Positions 35,522 to 43,538 of a stretch of DNA of 64,000 nucleotides are shown here, piece after piece; the stretch's first letter is position 1; each line of letters starts with the position of its first letter. The notes below the pieces were generated by a model, which was given only the letters and a program-made list of their open reading frames with translations, was not told the DNA's origin and searched no databases. Source of the stretch: an uncultured Marinobacterium sp. (lineage in GTDB: Bacteria > Pseudomonadota > Gammaproteobacteria > Pseudomonadales > Balneatricaceae); the NCBI GenBank assembly GCA_947501565.1, contig CANMWJ010000004.1:124001-188000 (forward strand), read 5' to 3'. A program made the translations under genes and the position numbers.

Positions 35522-36748
35522 TCAGGACGTCGCCGACGTTGCCGGATGGCGGGGCAGGCCGATAGAGAGTCCGGTGGTGATCAACAGGAACAGCGCCGAG
35601 ATCCAGAGACAAGCTTCGATGCCCCAGGCCTGAAACAGCCAGCCGGAGAGCAGGGTGCCGATCAAACGCCCCATGGCGTTGGCCATGTAGTAGAAGCCCA
35701 CATCCATGGATGCACCTTCCTCTTTGGCGTAGCTGATGATCAGGTAGCTGTGCAGAGAGGAGTTGATGGCAAACACCACGCCGAACAGTGCCAGACCGCC
35801 CAGCAGTGCCCAGTACGCGTTAATGTCCAGTCCGTAGGCGATCACTGCAGGGATAGCGCAGAGCAGCGTGGCCCAGAACAGGGCGGTCAGGCCATCGGGA
35901 TGGCTGCCGCGTTTACGTCCGGTAATCCAGGGTGCCGCTGCCTGTACAAAACCGTAGGCGATAATCCAGCTGGCCAGGAAACCACCGACTGCCCAGTGAT
36001 CCCAGTTGAACACACTGCTGAGATAGACCGGCAGAGCGACGACAAACCAGATGTCCCGCGCACCGAACAGGAACAGACGGGCGGCGGACAGCACGTTGAC
36101 TGAGCGGCTGGTGGAGAACACCTCGGTGAACTTGGGTTTGCTTTTACTGCGGCCCAAGTCCTGTTTCAGGTTCCGCAGGCTGAGCAGCAGCACGAGCACC
36201 AGTCCGGCAATCATGATCCAAACGGCGCCAGCGAAACCAGCCAGGGTGAGCAGGGCACCGCCGAGAAAGAAACCCACCCCTTTCAGGGTGTTCTTTGAGC
36301 CGGTCAGGATCGCGACCCACTTGTAGAGATGACCTTCGACCTGCGCTTTCGCCAGCTGTTTCACCGAGCTCTTAGCGCTCATCTTATTCAGGTCTTTGGC
36401 AATCCCGGAGAGGGCCTGTGCTGCCATGACCCAAGGGACTGTCAGCATCGCTGCGGGCACGGTCAGCATCAGTAGAGCAATCACCTGCAGACTGAGGCCG
36501 ATATTCATCGTCCTGTTCAAACCGACACGTGCGCCCAGCCAGCCGCCGACCAGATTGGTCACCACGCCGAAAAATTCGTAGAAGACGAACAGCAGGGCGA
36601 TATCCAGAGGGCTGTAGCCGAGCTGGTGAAAGTGCAGCACGACCAACATGCGTAACGCGCCGTCGGTCAGCGTAAACGCCCAGTAATTGCCGGTTACCAG
36701 GAGGTACTGACGTACCTCCGCGGATTGTTTAGCGAGTACGCTGAACAT
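35522..36748 (-). CDS. arsJ: organoarsenical efflux MFS transporter ArsJ
   Basis: 408 residues from the ATG at 36748, which overlaps the gapdh stop by one base. Twelve-helix major facilitator with the ArsJ signature N-terminus (VRQYLLVTGNYWAFTLTDGA, LRMLVVLHFHQLGYSPLDIA, FYEFFGVVTNLVGGWLGAR). ArsJ exports 1-arseno-3-phosphoglycerate, made by the coupled dehydrogenase, which then breaks down outside to arsenate. The gene pair and the upstream arsR support this assignment strongly. Confidence 0.94.
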   Translation of the reverse strand: MFSVLAKQSAEVRQYLLVTGNYWAFTLTDGALRMLVVLHFHQLGYSPLDIALLFVFYEFFGVVTNLVGGWLGARVGLNRTMNIGLSLQVIALLMLTVPAAMLTVPWVMAAQALSGIAKDLNKMSAKSSVKQLAKAQVEGHLYKWVAILTGSKNTLKGVGFFLGGALLTLAGFAGAVWIMIAGLVLVLLLSLRNLKQDLGRSKSKPKFTEVFSTSRSVNVLSAARLFLFGARDIWFVVALPVYLSSVFNWDHWAVGGFLASWIIAYGFVQAAAPWITGRKRGSHPDGLTALFWATLLCAIPAVIAYGLDINAYWALLGGLALFGVVFAINSSLHSYLIISYAKEEGASMDVGFYYMANAMGRLIGTLLSGWLFQAWGIEACLWISALFLLITTGLSIGLPRHPATSATS

Positions 36749-37752
36749 TAACTGCCTGCCATGATGTAACGTGCCAGTTCGACGGTGCGGTTCACGTAAC
36801 CCCACTCGTTGTCGTACCAGGCGTAGATCTTCAGCTGGGTATCGTTAACCACCATGGTGGAGAGTGCGTCGACAATGCTGGAACGTGGATCGGTACGGTA
36901 GTCGATCGATACCAGCGGACGTTCTTCGTACCCCAGTACTCCGTTCAGTTCATTTTCGGCGGCGTCTTTGAACAGGGCGTTTACCTCATCAATGGTGGTG
37001 GCGCGCTCCAGCTCAAATACCATGTCGGTCAGGGATGCGTTTGCCAGTGGGATGCGCACCGCGTGACCATTCAGGCGGCCTTTCAGATCCGGGAAGATCT
37101 CGGTGATCGCTTTCGCCGAGCCGGTAGTGGTTGGGATCAGGCTCATACCGCAGGCACGGGCGCGGCGCAGATCCTTATGGGGGGCGTCGAGAATGGTCTG
37201 GGTGTTGGTGATGTCGTGGATAGTGGTCATGGAGCCGTGACGGATGCCCAGTTTCTCGTGCACGACCTTGATTACCGGCGCCAGGCAGTTGGTGGTGCAG
37301 GAAGCGGCTGTAACAATACGGTGCTGATCGGCGTCGAACAGCTCGTGGTTGATACCCATCACCAGATTCAGTGCGCCTTCCTCTTTTACCGGTGCGGTGA
37401 CCAGCACCCGTTCCACACCCTGCTCGAGGTAGGTATTCAGCACGTCCACTTTTTTGAATTTGCCGCTGGCTTCAATCACCAGGTCACAGCCGGACCAGTC
37501 GGTCTCTGCGATGCTGCTGTTACTGCTGAAGGCCAGGCTGTTGTCACCGATGCGGATCTGATCGCCCTCAGCGACCGCTTCGTTGACCCAGGTGCCGTGT
37601 ACGGAATCAAAGTTCAGCAGGTGGGCAAAGGTGGCCGCGTCGCCCGCCGGATCGTTAATCTGTACGAACTCAAGTTCCGGGAAATCCCAGCCTGCACGCA
37701 GTGCCAGGCGGCCCATACGGCCAAAGCCATTAATACCTACTTTAATGCTCAT
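36748..37752 (-). CDS. ArsJ-associated glyceraldehyde-3-phosphate dehydrogenase
   Basis: 334 residues with NAD-binding [17 protein letters not shown] and the catalytic Cys in [14 protein letters not shown], then [25 protein letters not shown]. In this context the enzyme uses arsenate in place of phosphate to form 1-arseno-3-phosphoglycerate for ArsJ. By itself the sequence is an ordinary GAPDH; the specific role rests on coupling with arsJ (TAATG overlap) and arsR. A housekeeping GAPDH should be encoded elsewhere. Confidence 0.93.
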   Translation of the reverse strand: MSIKVGINGFGRMGRLALRAGWDFPELEFVQINDPAGDAATFAHLLNFDSVHGTWVNEAVAEGDQIRIGDNSLAFSSNSSIAETDWSGCDLVIEASGKFKKVDVLNTYLEQGVERVLVTAPVKEEGALNLVMGINHELFDADQHRIVTAASCTTNCLAPVIKVVHEKLGIRHGSMTTIHDITNTQTILDAPHKDLRRARACGMSLIPTTTGSAKAITEIFPDLKGRLNGHAVRIPLANASLTDMVFELERATTIDEVNALFKDAAENELNGVLGYEERPLVSIDYRTDPRSSIVDALSTMVVNDTQLKIYAWYDNEWGYVNRTVELARYIMAGS

Positions 37753-37835
37753 GGATTCACTCCAAATAAAAAATTTTGTTCTATCCAGCCCCGCAGGGCT
37801 TTATTTGATGATGTTTGGTGTCGTTTGCTAATCGC

Positions 37836-38192
37836 TCAGCAGCAGGCCGCTGCGCGCTCCGGGCGATCGCCCATCTGTTGCAAACGTTCGCTGTCGGTTG
37901 CGATCAGTGTCTGGTTGCCGTCGTGGATCGCATTCAGTGTGGTGAGTACCCACTCGGGCAGGGCTGGATTCAGACGATAGAACACCCACTGGCCCTGACG
38001 GCGGTCCTGCAGCAGGCCGCAGTTACGCAGTTGCGCCAGATGGCGTGAGATCTTTGGTTGGCTCTGTTCCAGGGCTGCAGTGAGTTCGCACACGCAGAGT
38101 TCTTTCTCGTTGAGAATCAACAGCAGGGTACGCAGGCGCAGGTCATCGGCCATGCATTTCAGAAGTTGGGCGGGGGCAATCAGCGTCTGCAT
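37836..38192 (-). CDS. arsR: ArsR-family metalloregulator of the ars cluster
   Basis: 118 residues from the ATG at 38192; the longer upstream frame is discarded because it covers the promoter. ArsR-type winged helix: LKCMADDLRLRTLLLILNEK, ELCVCELTAALEQSQPKISR, HLAQLRNCGLLQDRRQGQWV. Arsenite ligands C33 and C35 are seen, but the third Cys of E. coli ArsR is Thr38. The C-terminus ends in Cys-Cys. It should repress gapdh-arsJ, 83 bases downstream, until arsenic binds. Confidence 0.92.
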   Translation of the reverse strand: MQTLIAPAQLLKCMADDLRLRTLLLILNEKELCVCELTAALEQSQPKISRHLAQLRNCGLLQDRRQGQWVFYRLNPALPEWVLTTLNAIHDGNQTLIATDSERLQQMGDRPERAAACC

Positions 38193-38207
38193 CTTTGAAA
38201 TTCCTAT

Positions 38208-38225
38208 ATATGGATATCCGCATAT
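38208..38225. promoter_or_regulatory. ArsR operator candidate
   Basis: ATATG-N8-CATAT inverted repeat, in an AT-rich stretch 16-33 bases upstream of the arsR ATG, where the minus-strand -10 region should be. Form and place suit an autoregulated ArsR site. Confidence 0.6.
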
Positions 38226-38279
38226 CCTAGTTTGCAATTCCGAAGATGTCGAGTGAAAGCTGTAGGTGTAATCGAAATA

Positions 38280-38311
38280 TAAAAAAAGCCCCACCCAAGA
38301 AGGGAGGGGCT
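38280..38311 (-). terminator. intrinsic terminator, minus strand
   Basis: On the minus strand AGCCCC-TCCC and GGGT-GGGGCT pair around TTCTT and are followed by a run of seven or eight T (38287 down to 38280). It ends transcription arriving from pheA or from the small unit just upstream. Confidence 0.85.
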
Positions 38312-38405
38312 GAAGTGTATTAACTCTGCGAGTGTTCAGAGTTGAAGATGGGATGCGGATGAGTCTTCATCGAAGAAAAAAACAACAACCACACTCGCAG
38401 TATGC
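38312..38405 (-). other. candidate leader or small RNA between pheA and arsR
   Basis: On the minus strand, TTGCAG and CATACT precede a short segment that runs into the terminator at 38311-38280. It contains a 16-codon frame at 38370-38320 (MKTHPHPIFNSEHSQS, no ribosome site) and two mutually exclusive pairings: AACTCTG/CAGAGTT (38322-38328 with 38337-38343) or GCGAGTGT with ACACTCGC (38328-38335 with 38391-38398). This could be a 3'-UTR-derived RNA of pheA, an independent RNA or a relic attenuator. Not assigned. Confidence 0.4.
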
Positions 38406-38490
38406 TACGTTATGTTGCGCTGCAAAATAAGTCTTTGGTATAGAAAAACATTAAGTTACGCGTGGAAATAATGCTTTTGTGTGCAGCTGC

Positions 38491-39357
38491 TTACTCGACG
38501 ATTCTGTCGTCTTCATAGCGGAATGGGTGTGCCTCGTAGGTGCCCATAACGCGCAACTCTTTGGCAAAGAATTCCAGCTCCTGCATCGCGTATTTCATCG
38601 CTTTCTGATCCGGATGACCCTCTACATCCAGATGGAAGCTGGTGGCTGTCATCGTATCGGAGGCCATGTAGCTTTCCAGTTTCACCATGTTGACGCCGTT
38701 GGTGGCAAAACCACCCAGCGCTTTGTAGAGCGCAGCCGGTATGTTGCGTACTGTGAACATGATGGTGGTGATGTACTGCGTTTCAGGATCAAATTCCGGC
38801 AGCTGTTGCTCGCGAGAGAGGATCATAAAACGGGTGGTGTTGCCCTGCTTATCCTGGAAGTTCTCGCGCAGTATCTCCAGATCGTAGAGTTCTGCTGCCA
38901 GACTGGATGCGATGGCACCGAACTGTTTCTTACCGGTTTCCGCCAGCGCTGCGGCAGAACCGGCGGTATCCAGACCTGCGATCGGTTCCAGACCCAGCGA
39001 TTTCAAGTGATCGTGACACTGTGCCAGCGCCTGTGGGTGAGATGAGACCGTTTTCAGGTCCTCTATTTTGGCGCCACGCAAACCCAGCAGGCAGTGGTTC
39101 ACCGGCTCGAAATGTTCGCCGATGATATGCAGCTCGGTCTTAGGCATCAGGCGGTAGATCTCTTCTACACGACCGGCGGTGGAGTTTTCCAGCGGAATCA
39201 TTGCCAGTGCTGCACGACCCTCTTCCACCATAAACATCGCATCCACAAACGATTCGCAAGCAAACGGTTCCAGCTCTGGATGAACACGGGTGCAGGAAAG
39301 GTGGGAGTAGGCGCCTGGAAGGCCCTGATAGGCGATGATTTGTGGTTGGTCGCTCAT
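38491..39357 (-). CDS. pheA: prephenate dehydratase
   Basis: 288 residues, a stand-alone dehydratase without chorismate mutase. Catalytic region IAYQGLPGAYSHLSC, MIPLENSTAGRVEEIYRLM, and NTTRFMILSRE containing the TRF motif; a C-terminal ACT domain (IMFTVRNIPAALYKALGGFA, GVNMVKLESYM) binds phenylalanine for feedback inhibition. It converts prephenate to phenylpyruvate. Single gene with its own upstream region shared with trmH. Confidence 0.94.
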   Translation of the reverse strand: MSDQPQIIAYQGLPGAYSHLSCTRVHPELEPFACESFVDAMFMVEEGRAALAMIPLENSTAGRVEEIYRLMPKTELHIIGEHFEPVNHCLLGLRGAKIEDLKTVSSHPQALAQCHDHLKSLGLEPIAGLDTAGSAAALAETGKKQFGAIASSLAAELYDLEILRENFQDKQGNTTRFMILSREQQLPEFDPETQYITTIMFTVRNIPAALYKALGGFATNGVNMVKLESYMASDTMTATSFHLDVEGHPDQKAMKYAMQELEFFAKELRVMGTYEAHPFRYEDDRIVE

Positions 39358-39473
39358 TGTAAGATCCGTTTAGAACATTCAAGAAAGCCCGTGATTATGG
39401 CACAGCGCCTGAGTTAACTGGAAAAAAAATCTGCCTTTGTTAAGGTTGTGCAAACTTTTTCACAGACCTTCCT

Positions 39474-40214
39474 ATGACACCCGAACGCTTAGAAAAACTG
39501 ACGCGCATCCTGCACCGCCGCCAGCCTGACCTCACCCTCATTGCCGACCGTATCCATAAACCCCGCAATATGTCGGCGCTGCTGCGTACGGCTGATGCGA
39601 TCGGCATTCACGAGATGCATACGGTTGCTCCGAAAGAGGGCTATCGACACTTTCGCGGCACCACGCAGGGATCACACCGTTGGGTGAAAACCGACAACCA
39701 TGAAACCTTTGCCGAAGCGGCAGCGGCGGTGCGTGCAAAAGGGATGAAGATCTACGCAGCACATTTTTCCGATCAGGCGGTGGATTACCGCGAGATCGAT
39801 TACACCCAGCCCTGCGCCATCCTGATGGGGGCGGAAAAGTACGGTGTCAGTGAAGAGGGGCAGGCCGAAGCGGACGCACATATCATCATCCCGATGATGG
39901 GGATGGTCAGCTCACTGAACGTCTCGACGGCGGCGGGCATTATTCTGGTGGAAGCGCAGAACCAGCGCCTCAAAGCCGGGCTGTACGACAAACCCCGCCT
40001 GCCGGTAGAGGAGATGGCGTTAATGCTGTTCGAGTGGGGGAACCGTCAGGTGGTGGATTTCTGCAAGGCGCGTGGATTGGCCTATCCTCCGTACGACGTG
40101 CAGGGCGAAATTATTGATGCCGTGGGTTGGAACAAAGCTGTACAGCAGGGCGAGGCACCGCGACAGGTGTGGGACGATGAGATCAGCATTGCCGGTCTGG
40201 AGCAGGCGTTATGA
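39474..40214 (+). CDS. trmH: tRNA (guanosine-18-2'-O)-methyltransferase TrmH
   Basis: 246 residues. SPOUT motifs: 1, KPRNMSALLRTADAIGIHEM; 2, ILMGAEKYGVSEEG; 3, SLNVSTAAGIILVEAQNQR. N-terminal RLEKLTRILHRRQPDLT and extra C-terminal extension as in TrmH rather than RlmB. It methylates G18 in the D-loop of tRNAs. Its stop overlaps the lhgO start (ATGA). Confidence 0.95.
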   Translation: MTPERLEKLTRILHRRQPDLTLIADRIHKPRNMSALLRTADAIGIHEMHTVAPKEGYRHFRGTTQGSHRWVKTDNHETFAEAAAAVRAKGMKIYAAHFSDQAVDYREIDYTQPCAILMGAEKYGVSEEGQAEADAHIIIPMMGMVSSLNVSTAAGIILVEAQNQRLKAGLYDKPRLPVEEMALMLFEWGNRQVVDFCKARGLAYPPYDVQGEIIDAVGWNKAVQQGEAPRQVWDDEISIAGLEQAL

Positions 40215-41446
40215 TGCAATCCAATACGGAAAGTACTCCGCAATCGAAGCCGATTTTTGATTTTCTGGTGATCGGTGGCGGTATTCTGGGCATGTCCACC
40301 GCCATGCAGTTGCAGCAGAAACACCCTGGTTGCTCCGTTGTGGTGCTCGAGAAAGAATCTGAACCGGCACAGCACCAGACCGGACGTAACTCCGGCGTGA
40401 TCCACGCGGGTGTGTACTACAAACCGGGCAGCCTGAAAGCGAAGTTCTGTAAAGCGGGTAATCAGGCGACCAAAGCGTTCTGTGATGAACATGGCATCAG
40501 CTATGACCAGTGCGGCAAGTTGCTTGTCGCGACCAATCCGGTTGAGCTGGAGCGGATGCAGGCGCTGGTAGAACGTTGTGCCCAGAACGAGATTGAGATC
40601 GAGGTGTTGGATCAGGCGCAGTTAAAAGCGCGTGAACCCGCGATCGACGGCGTCGGCGCGATCTACGTGCCGTCTACCGGCATCGTCAGCTACGGTGAGA
40701 TCACCCGAAAGATGGCCGAGCTGGTACAGGAAAAAGGTGGCGATGTGCGATTTGCCACTGAGGTTGAGGGTCTGGAGGAGTTTCACGATCGGGTAACCGC
40801 GTACACCAGCAACGGCCGGTTTCAGGCGCGTTATCTGGTGGCTTGCGCGGGGTTGCACTCCGACCGCATGGTGGAGATGCTGGGTAAGGAACCCGAGTTT
40901 AAAATCATCCCGTTCCGCGGTGAGTACTACCTGCTGGATGAGAAGCATAATCAGATCGTTAACCACCTGATCTACCCGATTCCTGACCCGGATCTGCCGT
41001 TTCTCGGCGTACATCTGACGCGGATGATTGACGGTACCGTGACTGTGGGGCCAAATGCGGTCCTGGCGTTCCAGCGTGAAGGGTACAAGCGCAGCGCGAT
41101 CAGCCTGAAAGATACCGCCGAAATGTTGCAGTATCCCGGTTTGCTCAAGCTGTTACGTAAACACCTGCGCACCAGTATTACCGAACTGAAGAACTCGCTT
41201 AGCAAAGCGGGTTACCTGAAGCTGGTGCAGAAGTATTGCCCGTCGTTGAAATTGGACGATATGAAACCTTACCCGGCGGGTATCCGTGCGCAGGCGGTCT
41301 CCCGTGACGGTAAGCTGGTGGATGATTTCCTGTTCGTAAATACCAAACGTTCTTTGGTGGTGTGCAACGCACCGTCACCGGCGGCGACCTCGGCGATTCC
41401 GATCGGTGAGCATATTATCGAGAAGCTGGAAGGGATTATGGACTGA
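40211..41446 (+). CDS. lhgO: L-2-hydroxyglutarate oxidase LhgO
   Basis: 411 residues. FAD-binding FLVIGGGILGMSTAMQLQQK at the N-terminus, the family run HQTGRNSGVIHAGVYYKPGS, then PSTGIVSYGEITRKMAEL and a C-terminal GIRAQAVSRDGKLVDDF. It oxidises L-2-hydroxyglutarate to 2-oxoglutarate, feeding electrons to the membrane quinone pool. Overlaps trmH by 4 bases, so the two are translationally linked although functionally unrelated. Confidence 0.94.
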   Translation: MMQSNTESTPQSKPIFDFLVIGGGILGMSTAMQLQQKHPGCSVVVLEKESEPAQHQTGRNSGVIHAGVYYKPGSLKAKFCKAGNQATKAFCDEHGISYDQCGKLLVATNPVELERMQALVERCAQNEIEIEVLDQAQLKAREPAIDGVGAIYVPSTGIVSYGEITRKMAELVQEKGGDVRFATEVEGLEEFHDRVTAYTSNGRFQARYLVACAGLHSDRMVEMLGKEPEFKIIPFRGEYYLLDEKHNQIVNHLIYPIPDPDLPFLGVHLTRMIDGTVTVGPNAVLAFQREGYKRSAISLKDTAEMLQYPGLLKLLRKHLRTSITELKNSLSKAGYLKLVQKYCPSLKLDDMKPYPAGIRAQAVSRDGKLVDDFLFVNTKRSLVVCNAPSPAATSAIPIGEHIIEKLEGIMD

Positions 41447-41495
41447 GGGGTTGGGAGGCCGGTTAATTCAGCTTTGTCTCCCTCCGCTATGCCAT

Positions 41496-41984
41496 TTAGT
41501 ACGAAAAACTGTACGTAAAAATCACTGATTCCTCTCCCGGGTTTGTATCTTCCTGATCAAGGTTGGAAAGATGGTACATGCCCAGCCCGACACGCGTTGT
41601 GTTGTCCAACTTATAAGCTAGCTCCGCACCAGAGCGAAACTGCACGTTTCCGCCCAGATCTATACCGTCCCCGTTTTCGTAATGGCTGACCGCAACATGG
41701 GGGGTGAATACCCAGCGATCAGAAAATTCGATGTCGTAACGTAACCCGGCGTAAAGCCAGTAATCCTCGTCGCTGTTTAGCGAGAAACCAATCGTAGGGA
41801 TCAGGTTATATACGGATTCCAGCGCTGCGAAACGGTATTCGATGCCGAACTCTGCAGACTCGTTTTCCAGTACATCATAAACTCCGGCGGAGATAGAGAG
41901 GGCGTTGTAAGGCTCGGCGTGGGCGCTGGGCAGCGGGGATAAAAGAGCAAAGGTGGCGAGAAGGGAAACCGTGGTGTGCTGCAT
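41496..41984 (-). CDS. PagL-like lipid A 3-O-deacylase
   Basis: 162 residues with a signal peptide (SLLATFALLSPLPSAHA) and an eight-strand outer-membrane barrel pattern, terminal YSFSY. The catalytic triad of PagL is matched in spacing: H138 and S140 in MYHLSNLD, and E152 fourteen residues after the His in NPGEE. PagL removes the 3-O acyl chain from lipid A in the outer membrane, softening host or environmental recognition. Sequence similarity elsewhere is low, as usual in the family. Convergent with lhgO. Confidence 0.85.
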   Translation of the reverse strand: MQHTTVSLLATFALLSPLPSAHAEPYNALSISAGVYDVLENESAEFGIEYRFAALESVYNLIPTIGFSLNSDEDYWLYAGLRYDIEFSDRWVFTPHVAVSHYENGDGIDLGGNVQFRSGAELAYKLDNTTRVGLGMYHLSNLDQEDTNPGEESVIFTYSFSY

Positions 41985-42151
41985 CGTCTGTTTCTCCCGT
42001 GGCGTGGGGTGCTGATCCTCTGCAGAAAATAGGTCCTGTTAGGATTCAGGCTAGTTTTTGAACGAATATCCTTCAAGTGAGGGCTAAGTTGGTCAGAAAG
42101 GGGTGTGGAAAAGATGGATTGGAGAACAGGAGGGAAGACGAGGGGGATATT

Positions 42152-42178
42152 GCCGGGTTAAGGATGGCTTAACCCGGC
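42152..42178. terminator. 11-bp stem-loop behind the DEAD-box helicase gene
   Basis: GCCGGGTTAAG (42152-42162) and CTTAACCCGGC (42168-42178) are perfect complements around a 5-base loop, 27 bases behind the helicase stop on minus. No clear T-run; likely mRNA-end structure. Confidence 0.6.
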
Positions 42179-42205
42179 GAGAATGCGGAGACGTGGGTGA
42201 GGGGA

Positions 42206-43435
42206 TTAGCGTTTTTTCTTAGCCTTTGCCGACTTCTTGGCCGCGGGCTTTTTCTTCTTTGGTTTGCTCTTCTTCACCACTTTTGGCATCGCGCGCTTCG
42301 GCTCCAGACCTTCCAGTTTGTGCTGGTTGATCGTCTGTCCGGTGTAGCGTTCGACGCGCCCCAGATTGATCCAGTCATTGCTATCAACCAGCGACCAGGC
42401 AAAACCTGCGCTGCCGTCGCGACCGGCACGGCCTGCACGGTGCACGTAGATATCACCTTTGATCGGCAGGTGGACGTTGAAAACGTGGCTGATATCCAGC
42501 AGGTCCAGACCGCGGGCCGCGATATCGGTGGCAACCATCACCTGCAGGCGGCCACGGCGCATCCGTTTCAGGCGGGTAGTGCGCTCGCCCTGTGGCAGTT
42601 CACCGTGCAGGCCATCACACATAATGCCCAGTTTACGGATGATGCCCACCCAGGTGTCGACCTGTTTACGGGAAGCGACAAACACCAAGGCCTGTTTCAC
42701 CCCGGGTTGTTTGATCAGTTTGCTCAGCAGCGCTTGTTTATGTTCGTCGTTATCGGCCAGATAGACCCGCTGCTCGATATTAGCGGCGACACCTCGTGGT
42801 GGGCTCAGGGTCAGCAGCTTGGAGGATTCGTTCAGCAGGTCCTGCGCCAGCGCTTCGACCTGTCCGCCCTCCAGGGTGGCGGAGAACATCATGGTCTGGC
42901 GGGATTTCGGTGTCAGGTCGGCTATCTTGCGGATATCACCGATGAAACCCATATCCAGCATACGGTCGGCTTCGTCGATGATCAGCATCTCGCTAACCGA
43001 GAGATCCAGCCAGCCTTTGTCATCCATCTCCAGCAAACGGCCCGGTGTGGCAACCAGAATATCGATCCCTTCGCTCAGCGCCTGTTGCTGCATGCCGTAG
43101 GGCACACCACCAACCAGCAAACCGCTGCGGATGTCGGTCAGTTGGGTCTGCTTTTCGATCACCTGCAGGGTCTGACGCGCCAGTTCACGGGTCGGGCTGA
43201 GGATAACGATGCGCGGTGCGTCCAGCGGTTTGTCCGCGTGGTCCAGCAGGTGCTGCAGCGCAGGCAGGACAAACGCCAGGGTTTTACCGGTACCGGTCGC
43301 GGCACAGGCCAGCAGGTCGGTGCCCTCCATAATCTCGGGAATCGCTTTTTGCTGAATGTCGGTGGCTTCGGTAAAGCCGTTTTCGGCCAGGGCCTGAATC
43401 AGTTCAAGATCAAGTTGTAGATCGATAAAGGACAT
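42206..43435 (-). CDS. srmB: DEAD-box RNA helicase, SrmB-like
   Basis: 409 residues from the ATG at 43435 (MSFIDLQLDLELIQALAENG). Motifs: Q-motif FTEATDIQQKAIPEIM, ATGTGKTLAF, PTRELARQ, DEAD in LIIDEADRMLDMGF, SATLEG, VATDIAARGLDLLD and HRAGRAGRDG. The C-terminus is a Lys-rich basic tail (KKSKPKKKKPAAKK) for RNA contact. The short conserved core and tail resemble SrmB, a helper in 50S ribosome assembly; RhlE-type assignment is also possible. Confidence 0.9.
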   Translation of the reverse strand: MSFIDLQLDLELIQALAENGFTEATDIQQKAIPEIMEGTDLLACAATGTGKTLAFVLPALQHLLDHADKPLDAPRIVILSPTRELARQTLQVIEKQTQLTDIRSGLLVGGVPYGMQQQALSEGIDILVATPGRLLEMDDKGWLDLSVSEMLIIDEADRMLDMGFIGDIRKIADLTPKSRQTMMFSATLEGGQVEALAQDLLNESSKLLTLSPPRGVAANIEQRVYLADNDEHKQALLSKLIKQPGVKQALVFVASRKQVDTWVGIIRKLGIMCDGLHGELPQGERTTRLKRMRRGRLQVMVATDIAARGLDLLDISHVFNVHLPIKGDIYVHRAGRAGRDGSAGFAWSLVDSNDWINLGRVERYTGQTINQHKLEGLEPKRAMPKVVKKSKPKKKKPAAKKSAKAKKKR

Positions 43436-43538
43436 GGATACGCTCGGTACTCGCAGGGTCGATAGCCTTTGCCAAGGCAGGATTGCAGCAGCAGGCAGAA
43501 GCGCGCGAAAGGGCAGCGCTTCTGTCAACGGGCGTCAA

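Noticed and set aside
37063-37980. A 305-residue plus-strand frame opposite gapdh
   Set aside because: Antisense to the conserved GAPDH and running into arsR; no ribosome site or recognisable motif.
38320-38370. Annotating the 16-codon frame as a leader peptide gene
   Set aside because: No ribosome binding site, no run of regulatory codons and no biosynthetic gene downstream; kept only as a possibility.
42197-43420. A 407-residue plus-strand frame opposite the DEAD-box helicase
   Set aside because: Antisense shadow of a gene with all helicase motifs; rich in His/Gln/Val without domain signatures.
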